Shown piece by piece: positions 12,912-22,306 of a stretch of DNA of 64,000 nt. Position numbers and translations under genes: made by a program. Source of the DNA: Paenisporosarcina sp. FSL H8-0542 (lineage in GTDB: Bacteria; Bacillota; Bacilli; Bacillales_A; Planococcaceae); assembly GCF_038632915.1 (NCBI RefSeq), contig NZ_CP152050.1:602501-666500 (forward strand). The letters are read 5' to 3'. Below the pieces are notes generated by a model that made no database searches, was not told the DNA's origin, and saw nothing but the letters and a program-made list of their open reading frames with translations. Positions within the stretch are counted from its first letter, which is position 1. The number at the start of each line of letters is the position of its first letter.

Positions 12912-13976
12912 ATGTCAAAGGCATATGAACAAGCTGGCGTAAGTATTGAAGCGGGTTACGAGGCTGTAAAGCGAATGAAATCTCATGTAGATCGTACAGC
13001 ACGTAAAGGCATAATGGGGGCATTCGGTGGTTTCGGTGGGATGTTTGACCTGTCATCACTCAACTACAAAGAACCTGTTTTAATCTCGGGGACAGATGGC
13101 GTAGGGACTAAATTGAAATTGGCGTTTATGACCGATCAACACGATACAATCGGCATCGATTGCGTGGCAATGTGTGTCAATGATATCGTGGCTCAAGGTG
13201 CCGAACCTTTATTTTTCCTAGATTATTTAGCTGTTGGACAAGCAAAGCCTGAAAAGATTGAGCAAATTGTCAAAGGTGTAGCAGATGGTTGTGTGCAAGC
13301 TGGAGCCGCACTTATCGGTGGAGAAACAGCGGAAATGCCTGGTCTTTATGAAGAAGATGAGTACGATGTTGCTGGGTTTGCCGTAGGGGTAGCTGAGAAA
13401 TCGAATATCGTAACAGGTGAAAAGATTCAACCGGGTGATGTCCTTGTTGGACTTGCTAGCAGTGGTATCCATTCAAATGGTTTTTCACTTGTGCGTAAAA
13501 TTGTCTTTGCCGATCAAGGGTATGAAATAGATTCCTTAGTTGCAGGCTACGAACATTTGGGCCGTATTGGGAAAGCATTATTAAAACCGACAAAAATTTA
13601 TACTAAACCGGTTCTTGCCATTCATGAACAGCTGGACGTGCACGGCATGGCACACGTAACAGGTGGAGGTTTTTATGAAAACCTGCCCCGCATGATGCCC
13701 GCAGGTCTTGGTGTCGAAATCAAACTGGGCTCATGGCCAGTATTACCGGTGTTTTCAATGTTGAAAGAAAAAGGGTCTCTGGAAGACCGTGATTTGTATA
13801 ATGTTTTCAATATGGGCATTGGTTTCGTCATTGCTCTTCCTGAAGAACAAGCGCAACAAGCCATTCGACTATCAGTAGAAAACGGTGAAAATGCGTACGT
13901 GATTGGTCGTGTCGTAGCAGGTGAAGGTGTTCAATTTAATGGAACTCATGACGGGAGCCTGAACGATGAACAGTAA
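12912..13976 (+). CDS. purM: AIR synthase, PurM
   Basis: Phosphoribosylformylglycinamidine cyclo-ligase closes the imidazole ring of AIR using ATP. The 354-residue protein shows the dimer and ATP-binding motif [13 protein letters not shown] near residue 58 and the conserved [11 protein letters not shown] near residue 134, then [14 protein letters not shown]. It begins 12 bases after purF behind AGGAGGCGACATGG; the upstream ATG in that string is out of frame. Its 3' end overlaps purN by 11 bases. Confidence 0.96.
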   Translation: MSKAYEQAGVSIEAGYEAVKRMKSHVDRTARKGIMGAFGGFGGMFDLSSLNYKEPVLISGTDGVGTKLKLAFMTDQHDTIGIDCVAMCVNDIVAQGAEPLFFLDYLAVGQAKPEKIEQIVKGVADGCVQAGAALIGGETAEMPGLYEEDEYDVAGFAVGVAEKSNIVTGEKIQPGDVLVGLASSGIHSNGFSLVRKIVFADQGYEIDSLVAGYEHLGRIGKALLKPTKIYTKPVLAIHEQLDVHGMAHVTGGGFYENLPRMMPAGLGVEIKLGSWPVLPVFSMLKEKGSLEDRDLYNVFNMGIGFVIALPEEQAQQAIRLSVENGENAYVIGRVVAGEGVQFNGTHDGSLNDEQ

Positions 13977-14538
13977 GCCAAAGGTGGCGATTTTTGCTTC
14001 CGGCAGTGGAAGTAATTTTCAAGTCATCGTGGACGCAGCAAGAGCTGGTCAGTTACATGCTGACATCGTGGCTGTCGTTACAGATAAGCCACAAGCTTTT
14101 GTGGTGGAACGAGCTAAAACAGCTGGTGTAAACGTTGTGGCTTTCCGACCGTCAGATTTTGGGTCGAAAGTTGAATATGAAGAAGCCATCTTACAGGAAC
14201 TGAAGGAGCTTCAGGTAGAATGGTTGGTGTTGGCTGGTTATATGCGTTTAATCGGCGATACATTGCTGAATGCCTTTACGAACCGCATCGTCAACATCCA
14301 TCCGTCACTATTGCCTTCATTTCCTGGCAAAGATGCCATCGGTCAAGCTTTGGTACATGGCGTCAAAGTAACCGGCGTGACCGTACATTATGTAGATGCA
14401 GGGATGGACACGGGCCCAATTCTGTCGCAACAAGCGGTTGAAGTAGTAGAGGGTGACCGTGAGAAAACAGAACAACTTATACATGCGGTCGAACATGAAC
14501 TCTATACAAAAACGTTGCATCAATTATTTAGCCGGTAG
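13966..14538 (+). CDS. purN: GAR transformylase, PurN
   Basis: Transfers the formyl group of 10-formyltetrahydrofolate to glycinamide ribonucleotide. It shows [10 protein letters not shown] at the N terminus (phosphate binding), [15 protein letters not shown] near residue 108 with the catalytic Asn and His, and [13 protein letters not shown] with the catalytic Asp. The length of 190 residues is normal. It overlaps purM. About 100 non-coding bases separate it from purH, the largest gap inside the operon; a weak hairpin (AGTGC...GCACT type) is there, but no convincing promoter. Confidence 0.95.
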   Translation: MNSKPKVAIFASGSGSNFQVIVDAARAGQLHADIVAVVTDKPQAFVVERAKTAGVNVVAFRPSDFGSKVEYEEAILQELKELQVEWLVLAGYMRLIGDTLLNAFTNRIVNIHPSLLPSFPGKDAIGQALVHGVKVTGVTVHYVDAGMDTGPILSQQAVEVVEGDREKTEQLIHAVEHELYTKTLHQLFSR

Positions 14539-14638
14539 AGGGCCACAGGATTAAGCTTCAGAAAATGGGACTTTTCTTCCAGCGCCGGTGCAGTGCTAGA
14601 GTGGCACTTTACGCTTTTCCAAATTAGGAGGATTTTCT

Positions 14639-16174
14639 ATGACAAAACGTGCGCTTATCAGTGTATCAGATAAATCAGGAATTCTTGAGTTCGCAAAAGA
14701 ACTAGAGACGTTAGGGTATGAAATTCTATCAACCGGTGGAACAAAAGCGTATTTGCAGGAAAATGGAGTAGCCATTACACCTGTCGATCAAGTAACGAGA
14801 TTCCCTGAAATATTGGGTGGTCGTGTGAAGACGCTTAACCCTATGATTCACGGAGGCCTTCTTGCCAAGCATGATGATGCCGACCATCAAGCACAAATGA
14901 ATGAACATGGCATCGAGCCAATCGAGGTTGTTTGTGTAAACTTATATCCTTTCCGTGAAACGATCTCAAAACTGGATGTGACAGCTGACGATGCGATTGA
15001 GAACATTGATATCGGTGGACCAGCAATGTTGCGTGCGTCTGCGAAAAACCATGCTTATGTAACTGTCATTACAGATGCAGCGGACTATCCGGCTGTTTTG
15101 GAAGAATTGAAAGCAGCTGGCAAAACTACGATTGAAACGCGTCGTCGTCTGGCAGCAAAAGTTTTCCGTCATACTGCTTCTTATGATGCGTACATCTCAG
15201 GTTATTTAACTGACCTTGCAGGTGAAGAATTTCCCGAACAAGTTACCTTTACATATGAATTGAAACAACCGCTTCGTTATGGAGAAAATCCACATCAAAA
15301 AGCAGCGTTCTACCAACGTGCACTAGGATCGGATTTCTCCATCGCTTCTGCACAGCAACTGCACGGGAAAGAACTTTCCTACAACAATATCCAGGATGCC
15401 AATGCAGCCATTCAAATCGTTAAAGAATTTGAGCTGCCGGCTGCTGTCGCTGTCAAACACATGAATCCATGTGGTGTCGGAGTTGGTGAAACCATTTCTG
15501 AAGCATATGGCAAAGCATACGAAGCGGACAGTATGTCCATTTTTGGTGGCATTGTTGCCTTAAATCGCGAAGTGGATACCGAAACGGCGGAACAACTTTC
15601 AGGTATCTTCCTTGAAATCATCCTTGCTCCTTCCTACTCTGATAAGGCTTTGGAGATTTTGACGAAAAAGAAAAATATCCGTCTACTAACAATTCCTTTT
15701 GAACAAAACAAAAAGGATAAATGGAATACCGTTTCAATCGAGGGTGGCTTGTTGATGCAAGAACCTGATGCTCATGGTTTTGCACAAGCGGACGTCCGTG
15801 TCGTAACGGACCGTGAACCTACGGAAGAAGAATGGGCTGCACTGAAGCTCGGATGGAGTGTCGTAAAACACGTGAAATCCAATGCGATTGTTGTCACGGA
15901 TGCACAAATGACGCTTGGCGTTGGTGCTGGGCAAATGAATCGTGTCGGTGCTGCTAAGATTGCTTTAGAGCAAGCGGCAGAAAAAGCACAAGGTGCATCA
16001 CTTGCTTCAGATGCCTTTTTCCCTATGAATGATACCGTTGAAACAGCTGCTAAAGCAGGAATCACCGCCATTATTCAACCAGGTGGATCTGTAAAAGACG
16101 AAGATTCAATTGCGAAAGCAAATGAATACGGAATTGCTATGGTGTTTACAGGCGTACGTCATTTCAAACACTAA
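14639..16174 (+). CDS. purH: bifunctional AICAR transformylase / IMP cyclohydrolase, PurH
   Basis: Carries out the last two steps to IMP. The N-terminal MGS-like cyclohydrolase domain (about residues 1-195) has TGGTKAYL and [12 protein letters not shown]. The C-terminal formyltransferase domain has [14 protein letters not shown] and [12 protein letters not shown] near residue 275, the Lys-His motif of catalysis. It is 511 residues, ending GVRHFKH as in Bacillus. The ribosome site TTAGGAGG precedes the start. Confidence 0.97.
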   Translation: MTKRALISVSDKSGILEFAKELETLGYEILSTGGTKAYLQENGVAITPVDQVTRFPEILGGRVKTLNPMIHGGLLAKHDDADHQAQMNEHGIEPIEVVCVNLYPFRETISKLDVTADDAIENIDIGGPAMLRASAKNHAYVTVITDAADYPAVLEELKAAGKTTIETRRRLAAKVFRHTASYDAYISGYLTDLAGEEFPEQVTFTYELKQPLRYGENPHQKAAFYQRALGSDFSIASAQQLHGKELSYNNIQDANAAIQIVKEFELPAAVAVKHMNPCGVGVGETISEAYGKAYEADSMSIFGGIVALNREVDTETAEQLSGIFLEIILAPSYSDKALEILTKKKNIRLLTIPFEQNKKDKWNTVSIEGGLLMQEPDAHGFAQADVRVVTDREPTEEEWAALKLGWSVVKHVKSNAIVVTDAQMTLGVGAGQMNRVGAAKIALEQAAEKAQGASLASDAFFPMNDTVETAAKAGITAIIQPGGSVKDEDSIAKANEYGIAMVFTGVRHFKH

Positions 16175-16189
16175 GAGGAGGAGAACTTA

Positions 16190-17446
16190 ATGAAAGTACT
16201 CGTTATTGGTAGTGGTGGGCGTGAACACGCTATTGTACGTCAATTCAACAACTCTCCATCTGTAACTGAAGTGTTCGTTGCACCAGGTAATGATGGCATG
16301 AGAGAAGATGCGACCTGTGTGGCAATCGAAGCACTTGAATTTGATATGCTGGTTGCTTTCGTTCAGGAAAATGCTATCGATCTTACGTTTGTGGGACCTG
16401 AACAACCGCTGGCTGCTGGAATAGTCGATCGTTTCGTGGCAGAAGGTCTGCGTATATTCGGGCCTACGAAAGCGGCATCACAAATCGAAGGTAGTAAATC
16501 TTTTGCCAAAGAACTAATGAAGAAATATGGTATTCCAACTGCGGCTTACGAAACGTTCACAGACGTCAAAGAAGCCAAAGCCTATATCGAGAAAATGGGT
16601 GCACCAATTGTGGTAAAAGCGGATGGACTCGCTGCAGGTAAAGGTGTGGTTGTTGCCATGACTGTGGAGGAAGCACTTAATTCCGTGGAAGACATGATTG
16701 GTAACCAAAAGTTTGGTGATTCATCATCTCGCGTGGTCATTGAGGAATTCCTCGATGGGGAAGAGTTCTCATATATGTCCTTTGTTCATAACGGCCAGAT
16801 TTACCCGATGGTCATCGCCCAAGATCACAAGCGTGCGTATGACGGTGATCGTGGACCGAATACTGGCGGCATGGGAGCTTATTCACCTGTCCCTCACATT
16901 TCGGAGCTTATCGTTCAGGAAGCATTTGAAGCGATTGTGGCACCTACTGTTGAAGCGATGGCAACGGAAGGAACACCTTTTACTGGTATTCTCTATGCCG
17001 GGTTAATCTTGACTGAGGATGGACCGAAAGTCATTGAGTTCAATGCTCGTTTTGGTGATCCAGAAACACAAGTCGTGTTACCACGTATGGCTTCAGATTT
17101 CGGTGAATTCATGAACGCACTTTTCGATGAAAAACCATATGAATTGGAATGGTCGAATGAAGAGATGCTTGGTGTAGTAGTAGCCGCAGATGGTTACCCT
17201 GAAATGGTTGAAAAAGGGGCGACACTGCCTGACTTAGAAAAGCTTAATCAAAATTTACAGATCTTCCATGCGGGCACGAAAGAAGTGAATGGTCGCTTCG
17301 TTGGCAATGGGGGCCGCGTAATTTTGGTCGCAGCGAAATCAGACTCTCTGGCTAATGCTCAAAAACAAGTATATGACGCTTTTGCTGAATTGAAGTGGGA
17401 TGGATTTTTCTATCGAAACGACATTGGTTGGCGTGCGTTGAAATAA
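16190..17446 (+). CDS. purD: GAR synthetase, PurD
   Basis: Phosphoribosylamine-glycine ligase, the second step of the pathway, an ATP-grasp enzyme. It starts with VLVIGSGGREHAI (N-terminal domain). ATP-grasp motifs include VVKADGLAAGKGVVVA near residue 140, PNTGGMGAYSP near residue 222, and EFNARFGDPETQ near residue 285. The length of 418 residues is usual. It is the last gene of the operon and is followed at once by a strong terminator. Confidence 0.97.
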   Translation: MKVLVIGSGGREHAIVRQFNNSPSVTEVFVAPGNDGMREDATCVAIEALEFDMLVAFVQENAIDLTFVGPEQPLAAGIVDRFVAEGLRIFGPTKAASQIEGSKSFAKELMKKYGIPTAAYETFTDVKEAKAYIEKMGAPIVVKADGLAAGKGVVVAMTVEEALNSVEDMIGNQKFGDSSSRVVIEEFLDGEEFSYMSFVHNGQIYPMVIAQDHKRAYDGDRGPNTGGMGAYSPVPHISELIVQEAFEAIVAPTVEAMATEGTPFTGILYAGLILTEDGPKVIEFNARFGDPETQVVLPRMASDFGEFMNALFDEKPYELEWSNEEMLGVVVAADGYPEMVEKGATLPDLEKLNQNLQIFHAGTKEVNGRFVGNGGRVILVAAKSDSLANAQKQVYDAFAELKWDGFFYRNDIGWRALK

Positions 17447-17450
17447 TCGG

Positions 17451-17490
17451 AAAAGGTTATCCTTAAGTCATTTGAGGATAACCTTTTTTT
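17451..17490 (+). terminator. pur operon terminator
   Basis: Stem AAAAGGTTATCCTTAA against TTGAGGATAACCTTTT followed by more T, directly after the purD stop. Confidence 0.92.
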
Positions 17491-17596
17491 GTGAGTGGTA
17501 TGTTTCAATATGTGAGATGCCAAGACATTATATTTTTTTCATCTTCATACGAGCGACTGAATTTCAGCACCGCATGTTACGGTAAAGTGTATAACA

Positions 17597-17633
17597 TAAA
17601 AAAGCTCAAAATGCAGTTATGCATTTTGAACTT
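17597..17633 (-). terminator. terminator of the small membrane protein gene
   Basis: On the minus strand CAAAATGCA pairs with TGCATTTTG around TAAC, followed by a run of seven T. It lies 17 bases beyond the stop codon of the minus-strand gene. The ~100 bases between it and the pur terminator hold nothing recognisable. Confidence 0.8.
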
Positions 17634-17649
17634 GTCTATTAATGTTTTC

Positions 17650-17844
17650 TTAAACGTTTGCTTTCTTCTCAAGTAATTCTATAATTTTATCAAGTTTCTG
17701 ATCAATTTCAACATAATGATTACTTTTAATGGAAGAATTGATACGTATTCTTCGAATGAAAAGAGAGAAAGATAGTATAAATATAACAATAAGACCTAAG
17801 ACAATAAATATATAAAATATTGAAAAGAAATTAAAACTGTCCAT
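17650..17844 (-). CDS. small single-pass membrane protein (DUF4083-like)
   Basis: A 64-residue protein with one strongly hydrophobic helix at about residues 5-30 (a run of I, V, L, F), then RRIRI, and a polar tail with KLDKIIELLEKK. This helix-basic-EIDQKLDKIIELLE layout resembles DUF4083 proteins of Bacillales, which have no known role. The start chosen has GGAGG 10 bases upstream; an in-frame extension of seven residues lacks a ribosome site. It is a single gene facing the pur operon, with its own terminator. Confidence 0.7.
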   Translation of the reverse strand: MDSFNFFSIFYIFIVLGLIVIFILSFSLFIRRIRINSSIKSNHYVEIDQKLDKIIELLEKKANV

Positions 17845-17939
17845 TTTAGGCTGCCTCCGCATCAAGGGAATTTCCTTTTATTGTAACATGATATAACTCC
17901 TCACTGCGTAATAGTCTTATTTATTATTCCATTAAATAG

Positions 17940-17979
17940 AAAAGACTGTCCTCAAAAACTTAAGGACAGTCTTTTTTTC
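17940..17979. terminator. bidirectional hairpin terminator
   Basis: AAAAGACTGTCCT pairs with AGGACAGTCTTTT, flanked by A-rich and T-rich tracts on the two sides. The nearest gene ending towards it is the repeat-rich DUF2892 gene on the minus strand, but a ~200-base repeat stretch lies between. Confidence 0.75.
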
Positions 17980-17990
17980 ATTAAAATGGG

Positions 17991-18110
17991 TGAAAGGGAA
18001 TAAACACACTACGAGAGGGAATATAGTGACCGCGAAGGGGAATAAACAGTAGGGAATAAATATTCCGCCAAAGTGTATAACCTACTAGCGAAGAGGAATA
18101 AACTTTCACT
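17991..18110 (+). repeat. intergenic array, ~20 bp degenerate units (GAAGGGGAATAAAC)
   Basis: About six units spaced 17-21 bases with the core GGGAATAAAC: GAAAGGGAATAAACACAC, GAGAGGGAATATAGTGAC, GCGAAGGGGAATAAACAGT, TAGGGAATAAATATTCC, a poorer fifth, and GCGAAGAGGAATAAACTTT. The period matches the TTTGATTGATAAAT arrays elsewhere in the window, but the core differs. No coding frame is kept. Confidence 0.6.
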
Positions 18111-18158
18111 TACTACCTCAATTCGTCACCGGCGACATGCCTTACCCAGAAAAATCCT

Positions 18159-18824
18159 TTATTTATTTTCGGAAGATCCAGAAGCAGCTTTTGCACCAGC
18201 ACCAGATGTTGTTTGTCTCGACATAGCTTGACTAGCAAGGTCCTTCACCTTTGTTCCAACGGCAGCTCCATTAGTAGCACCAGTGCCAGAAGCAGCTTTT
18301 GCACCAGCACCAGATGTTGTTTGTCCCGACACAGCTTGACTGGCAAGGTCCTTCACCATGTTTCCAACGGCAGCACCAGCACCAGAACCAGAACCAGCTT
18401 TTGCACCAGCACTAGATGTTGTTTGTCCCGACATAGCTTGACTAGCGAGGTCCTTCACCATGTTTCCAACGGCAGCACCAGTAGTAGCACCAGTCCCAGA
18501 ACCTGTTGCAGAACCGGCAGCAGAATTTGAACCAGAACCCGATTGTCCAGACATACCTTGACTAGCGAAATCCTCCATCAATTTTCCGATTTCTGGGGTA
18601 TTTCCGGTTTGTCCCATCATGCTTTGTTTTTCAATCATGGCTTTCATTGGACAGAACTTGACCGTTCCTTCTGCAGCTTTCATAGCACCGAATGCAACCA
18701 TCATGCGACCTTTGTTGCATTTGGGATTGCGGGAGAGTTTAGCGGTACCATAAGCGAGCATACTAAGTCCGAGTGAAAGTCTGGTCAGTGCGTTACGTGT
18801 GCTAAGGTTTTGCGTTTGTGACAT
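18159..18824 (-). CDS. DUF2892-like membrane protein with repeated Gly/Ala/Ser-rich tail
   Basis: A 221-residue protein. Residues ~10-60 (TRLSLGLSMLAYGTAKLSRN ... VKFCPMKAMI) resemble the YgaP-like DUF2892 transmembrane domain with its conserved cysteine-proline near the end. The rest is low-complexity: three near-identical copies of about 34-36 residues built as VKDLASQAMSGQTTSxAGAKA followed by Gly/Ser/Ala and GAAVGN, plus a diverged first copy. Translation starts at the ATG after AGGAGG; upstream in-frame codons reach into the divergent yerA promoter region and are not used. The tail could be an extended surface or scaffold segment, but this is speculation. Copy number may vary between strains. 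Confidence 0.7.
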   Translation of the reverse strand: MSQTQNLSTRNALTRLSLGLSMLAYGTAKLSRNPKCNKGRMMVAFGAMKAAEGTVKFCPMKAMIEKQSMMGQTGNTPEIGKLMEDFASQGMSGQSGSGSNSAAGSATGSGTGATTGAAVGNMVKDLASQAMSGQTTSSAGAKAGSGSGAGAAVGNMVKDLASQAVSGQTTSGAGAKAASGTGATNGAAVGTKVKDLASQAMSRQTTSGAGAKAASGSSENK

Positions 18825-18939
18825 TTTCGTGTTTCCTCCTATCTGAATTTTCAAAAAAGTGGTCTTACCGTCTGTATTTTCCAAAGTCGGTATGCTAGTA
18901 TAAAAAAATGATACCCGTCTTGAAAGGAGAGTGGCTACC

Positions 18940-20673
18940 ATGCAACACCCGTTGTGGAAAATAGGGGAAATCCGCCACCAATTAAGCATGATTGATGGTA
19001 AAACGAGTCCCGATAAAATTATTGTGAATGTAACATACTTACATAGCGTGCTGAAAAAATGGGTTGAAGGCAACATTTGGATTGCAAAAGACCGCATTGT
19101 ATATGCAGGTCCTGATATGCCTGTTCAAACAACTGACGCAGAAATAATTGATGCAACTGGACAGGTGATTGTGCCGGGCTATATCGAACCTCATGTTCAT
19201 CCATTTCAACTTTATCATCCCCAATCATTTGCTGATTATGCAGCACAATTAGGTACGACTACGTTTCTATCAGACAATCTTATACTCTTTCTTTTGTTGA
19301 AAAACAAGAAAGCGTTTACACTATTGGATCAATTGAATGAACTGCCGTTTTCGTTTTATTGGTGGGCACGATTTGATTCACAAACTGAGCTTGAAAATGA
19401 AGATGAACTATTTACGACGAAATCAATCGGTGAATGGTTGGATCGTCCGGAAGTATTGATGGGCGGAGAATTGACAGCATGGCCACGTTTACTAGCAGGT
19501 GATGACCAAATGCTGTACTGGTTGCAATCGGCTAAAACAAAAGGCAAAAAAGTAGAAGCCCATTTACCTGGTGCTTCTGACAAAACATTGGCGCGCATGA
19601 AATTGCTAGGTAGCGACGGTGACCACGAAGCCATGACAGTTGAAGAAGTGGAAAGACGGTTGTTGCATGGTTATGCCGTGACGTTAAGACATTCGTCGAT
19701 TCGTCCTGATTTACCTCATTTATTAAAAGGAATTGTGGAAAAAGGACTGGATGTTTTTGATCATTTGATGATGACAACGGACGGTTCGACACCTTCTTTC
19801 CACATCGATGGCGTCATGGATAAATGCATTCAAGTCGCACTGGATGCAGGAGTGAAACCGATTGATGCCTATCAAATGGCATCCTATAATGTAGCCCGTT
19901 ATTACAACATGACCAGTCTGCATGGATTTATTGCCACAGGAAGATTAGCTTCTTTAAACTTCTTGGAAAACGAGCGAAATCCTGTCCCTGTAAGCGTGCT
20001 GTCTAAAGGCGTATGGCTGAAGAGAGACGGCAAGCAAGTGCAACAGCTGCCGACAATCGATTGGTCCGTATTAGGTGATTTGGAATTGCCGTTTGATTTG
20101 CATGATGGGGACTTTCAGTTCTCGATGCCTTTTGGAATTGAAATGGTTAATGATGTGATCACGAAGCCATATAGTGTATCGATTCACACTGGTGAGTCGA
20201 GCTTAAGTTCTGATCATGATGAGAGCTATCTGATGTTAATTGACCGCGATGGTAAGTGGCGTGTCAACACGATGATTAAAGGTTTTGCGACTTCCGTGCA
20301 GGGGTTTGCTTCGTCTTACTCGAATACAGGAGATATTATTCTAATAGGTAAAAACCATAAAGATATGTTAGTAGCTTTCAATGAAATGAAGCGGATGAAA
20401 GGCGGCATCGTGCTCGTTGAACATGGTGAAGTCATTGCACACATTCCACTGGCAATAGGTGGAGGACTATCAAATGAAAAAGTGGAAGATTTGATTGCGC
20501 GGGAATTGTTTTTGAAGAAAGCATTGAACGAACGAGGGTATACACATGGTGATGCGATTTACACATTGCTATTTTTGCAATCGACTCATTTACCATATGT
20601 CCGCATTACACAACGCGGCATATATGATGTCATGAAAAAATCAGTGTTGTTCCCTTCATTCATGAGATCTTAG
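18940..20673 (+). CDS. yerA: adenine deaminase-related amidohydrolase (YerA)
   Basis: A 577-residue amidohydrolase-superfamily protein matching B. subtilis YerA along its length. The metal-binding motif is PGYIEPHVHPFQ near residue 85 (where many amidohydrolases have DxHxH, here EPHVH). A second histidine lies in VEAHLPGAS, and further motifs are RHSSIRPDL and TTDGSTPS with a likely metal-binding Asp. Whether it deaminates adenine is unproved; the location next to the pur operon fits purine salvage. ATG was preferred over an upstream GTG because AAAGGAG lies 11 bases before ATG and only 2 before GTG. Confidence 0.88.
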   Translation: MQHPLWKIGEIRHQLSMIDGKTSPDKIIVNVTYLHSVLKKWVEGNIWIAKDRIVYAGPDMPVQTTDAEIIDATGQVIVPGYIEPHVHPFQLYHPQSFADYAAQLGTTTFLSDNLILFLLLKNKKAFTLLDQLNELPFSFYWWARFDSQTELENEDELFTTKSIGEWLDRPEVLMGGELTAWPRLLAGDDQMLYWLQSAKTKGKKVEAHLPGASDKTLARMKLLGSDGDHEAMTVEEVERRLLHGYAVTLRHSSIRPDLPHLLKGIVEKGLDVFDHLMMTTDGSTPSFHIDGVMDKCIQVALDAGVKPIDAYQMASYNVARYYNMTSLHGFIATGRLASLNFLENERNPVPVSVLSKGVWLKRDGKQVQQLPTIDWSVLGDLELPFDLHDGDFQFSMPFGIEMVNDVITKPYSVSIHTGESSLSSDHDESYLMLIDRDGKWRVNTMIKGFATSVQGFASSYSNTGDIILIGKNHKDMLVAFNEMKRMKGGIVLVEHGEVIAHIPLAIGGGLSNEKVEDLIARELFLKKALNERGYTHGDAIYTLLFLQSTHLPYVRITQRGIYDVMKKSVLFPSFMRS

Positions 20674-20686
20674 GGGGTTCGGAGAA

Positions 20687-21733
20687 ATGAAGAAATGGCT
20701 GTTTATGATGGTTTTGTTGCTTATTATTGCGGGTTGTTCTAAAGATAAAGAAAATACAGTCGACGCAGAAAATCCAAACGAGGATGAAACGACAGATGAG
20801 AATGAAGACGAAGAAGTAGTAACCTTACCTTTTGCTGCACCTTTTTCGGGTGAACGTTCCGAAGAAGAATTCACGAAACGTCCTGTGCTGGTCACAATCA
20901 ATAATCACCCGAAAGCAAGACCACAATCGGGACTTGCGAGTGCAGATATTGTTTATGAAATGGTGGCAGAAGGAAACGTGACACGTTTGCTTGCATTGTA
21001 TCAAAGCGAATTGCCTAATGAAATTGGACCGGTCCGAAGTGCACGTGATTACTTTATTGAAATTGCATCCGGTCTCGATGCCTTTTACGTGGCACACGGC
21101 TATAGCCCGGAAGCGCGACTGATGTTAACTACAGGAGATGTGGACAACATCAATGGCATGCAATATGACGGTTCCCTATTTTTACGATCCAAAGATCGTG
21201 TAGCACCTCACAATTCGTACATTACAGGTGAACATGTCATCGAAGGAATGGACAAAGTTGGTGCCCGACAAGAAATCGAAAAAATTCCGAACCTGGCATT
21301 CTATGATTCAGTCGAAGATGTTCCTTTGGGTACTCCTGCATCAATGATTGATGTCCGCTATGGCGGGAGTGAAGACTTCCACCATGTGTATTCATATGAT
21401 ACACTTACTCAACAATACTCTCGTTCTTCTGGAGGGATTGTCACGATAGATAGAGAGACTGACGAAGAGATCAGCTTAGCCAATGTAATGTTTTTTGAAG
21501 TGGACCATCAAACAATTGATGGCGCAGGAAGACAACAACTCGATTTAAAATCGGGTGGCAAAGGCTACTTATTCCAAGCAGGTATGATGAAAGAAATCGA
21601 ATGGCAACAAATAGATGGTGTGCTAGTGCCAATGGAAAATGGTGAACCCGCTAAACTCGTTCCAGGAAAAAGCTGGATTCATTTAGTGAAAACAAACCCC
21701 GGTATTGACCAAATGGTTACATTTACGCCCTAA
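20687..21733 (+). CDS. yerB: DUF3048 lipoprotein (YerB)
   Basis: A 348-residue exported lipoprotein: short basic N terminus, hydrophobic stretch, and lipobox LLIIAGC with the Cys at residue 17, then an acidic linker (residues 20-50). The body carries the two DUF3048 domains, with RPVLVTINNHPKARPQSGL near residue 66 and GPVRSARDYF near residue 115. The family is widespread in Bacillota, located at the outer face of the membrane, and of unknown function. It starts 13 bases after yerA. Confidence 0.9.
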   Translation: MKKWLFMMVLLLIIAGCSKDKENTVDAENPNEDETTDENEDEEVVTLPFAAPFSGERSEEEFTKRPVLVTINNHPKARPQSGLASADIVYEMVAEGNVTRLLALYQSELPNEIGPVRSARDYFIEIASGLDAFYVAHGYSPEARLMLTTGDVDNINGMQYDGSLFLRSKDRVAPHNSYITGEHVIEGMDKVGARQEIEKIPNLAFYDSVEDVPLGTPASMIDVRYGGSEDFHHVYSYDTLTQQYSRSSGGIVTIDRETDEEISLANVMFFEVDHQTIDGAGRQQLDLKSGGKGYLFQAGMMKEIEWQQIDGVLVPMENGEPAKLVPGKSWIHLVKTNPGIDQMVTFTP

Positions 21734-21760
21734 AAATGCTTCGAAAAGGAGGTAACAACC

Positions 21761-22096
21761 ATGCAAGTAGATAAAATACGCGGTCATCAAACGGATCAGT
21801 TATTTAAAGCGGTCTTAGAATTAAAAGACATTGAAGAATGCTATCGATTTTTTGATGATTTATGCACTATAAGTGAAATTCAATCGTTATCTCAACGCTT
21901 TGAAGTGGCTCATTTATTACGACTGAAGAAAACATATGAAACGATTAAAAATGAGACTGGAGCCAGCACGGCTACCATTTCTCGCGTGCGTCGTTGTTTC
22001 GATTACGGGAACGATACATATGATGAAATGCTAGGCAGGCTATATCCTGACGAAAAACCTTTTCAATTTCCTAAGTACGGAAATTCAAACGAATAA
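21761..22096 (+). CDS. yerC: YerC/YecD family TrpR-type DNA-binding protein
   Basis: A 111-residue regulator of the Trp repressor-related YerC family. The helix-turn-helix region is LSQRFEVAHLLRLKKTYETI followed by TGASTATISRVRRC, near residues 45-85, as in TrpR superfamily proteins. It is the third gene of the yerABC run and is followed by a terminator. The target genes are not known from the sequence. Confidence 0.9.
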   Translation: MQVDKIRGHQTDQLFKAVLELKDIEECYRFFDDLCTISEIQSLSQRFEVAHLLRLKKTYETIKNETGASTATISRVRRCFDYGNDTYDEMLGRLYPDEKPFQFPKYGNSNE

Positions 22097-22104
22097 ACCA
22101 TCAC

Positions 22105-22140
22105 AGGGACCACTCACATCCGAGTGGTCCTTTATTATTG
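22105..22140 (+). terminator. terminator after yerC
   Basis: GGGACCACTC pairs with GAGTGGTCCT around ACATCC, followed by TTTATTATT. Confidence 0.85.
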
Positions 22141-22241
22141 GGTAAAAATGGGTAAAGCCAAATAAAATGAGAATGATGCGGATTAAAAGCAGTTTGATGT
22201 CGATTAAACGAATGATACCAAATATTTGCCCGCTCTCACTC

Positions 22242-22270
22242 TTCGGATAGGAGGGTTTTTTTGTTATACT
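22242..22270 (+). promoter_or_regulatory. possible promoter of pcrB-pcrA
   Basis: TATACT at 22265-22270 is a good -10 element 36 bases before the pcrB start; TTCGGA 17 bases upstream is a weak -35 match. Confidence 0.4.
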
Positions 22271-22306
22271 AGATAGATGAATATGAACATAGATAGGTGG
22301 GAACCG

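Noticed and set aside
14539-14638. Internal promoter or attenuator between purN and purH
   Set aside because: Only a weak hairpin without T run and no paired -35/-10 elements; it looks like a plain long spacer.
18213-18530. 105-codon frame on the plus strand opposite the repeat-rich protein
   Set aside because: It is the mirror of the tandem repeats; no ribosome site, and the minus strand has a good start, membrane domain and AGGAGG.
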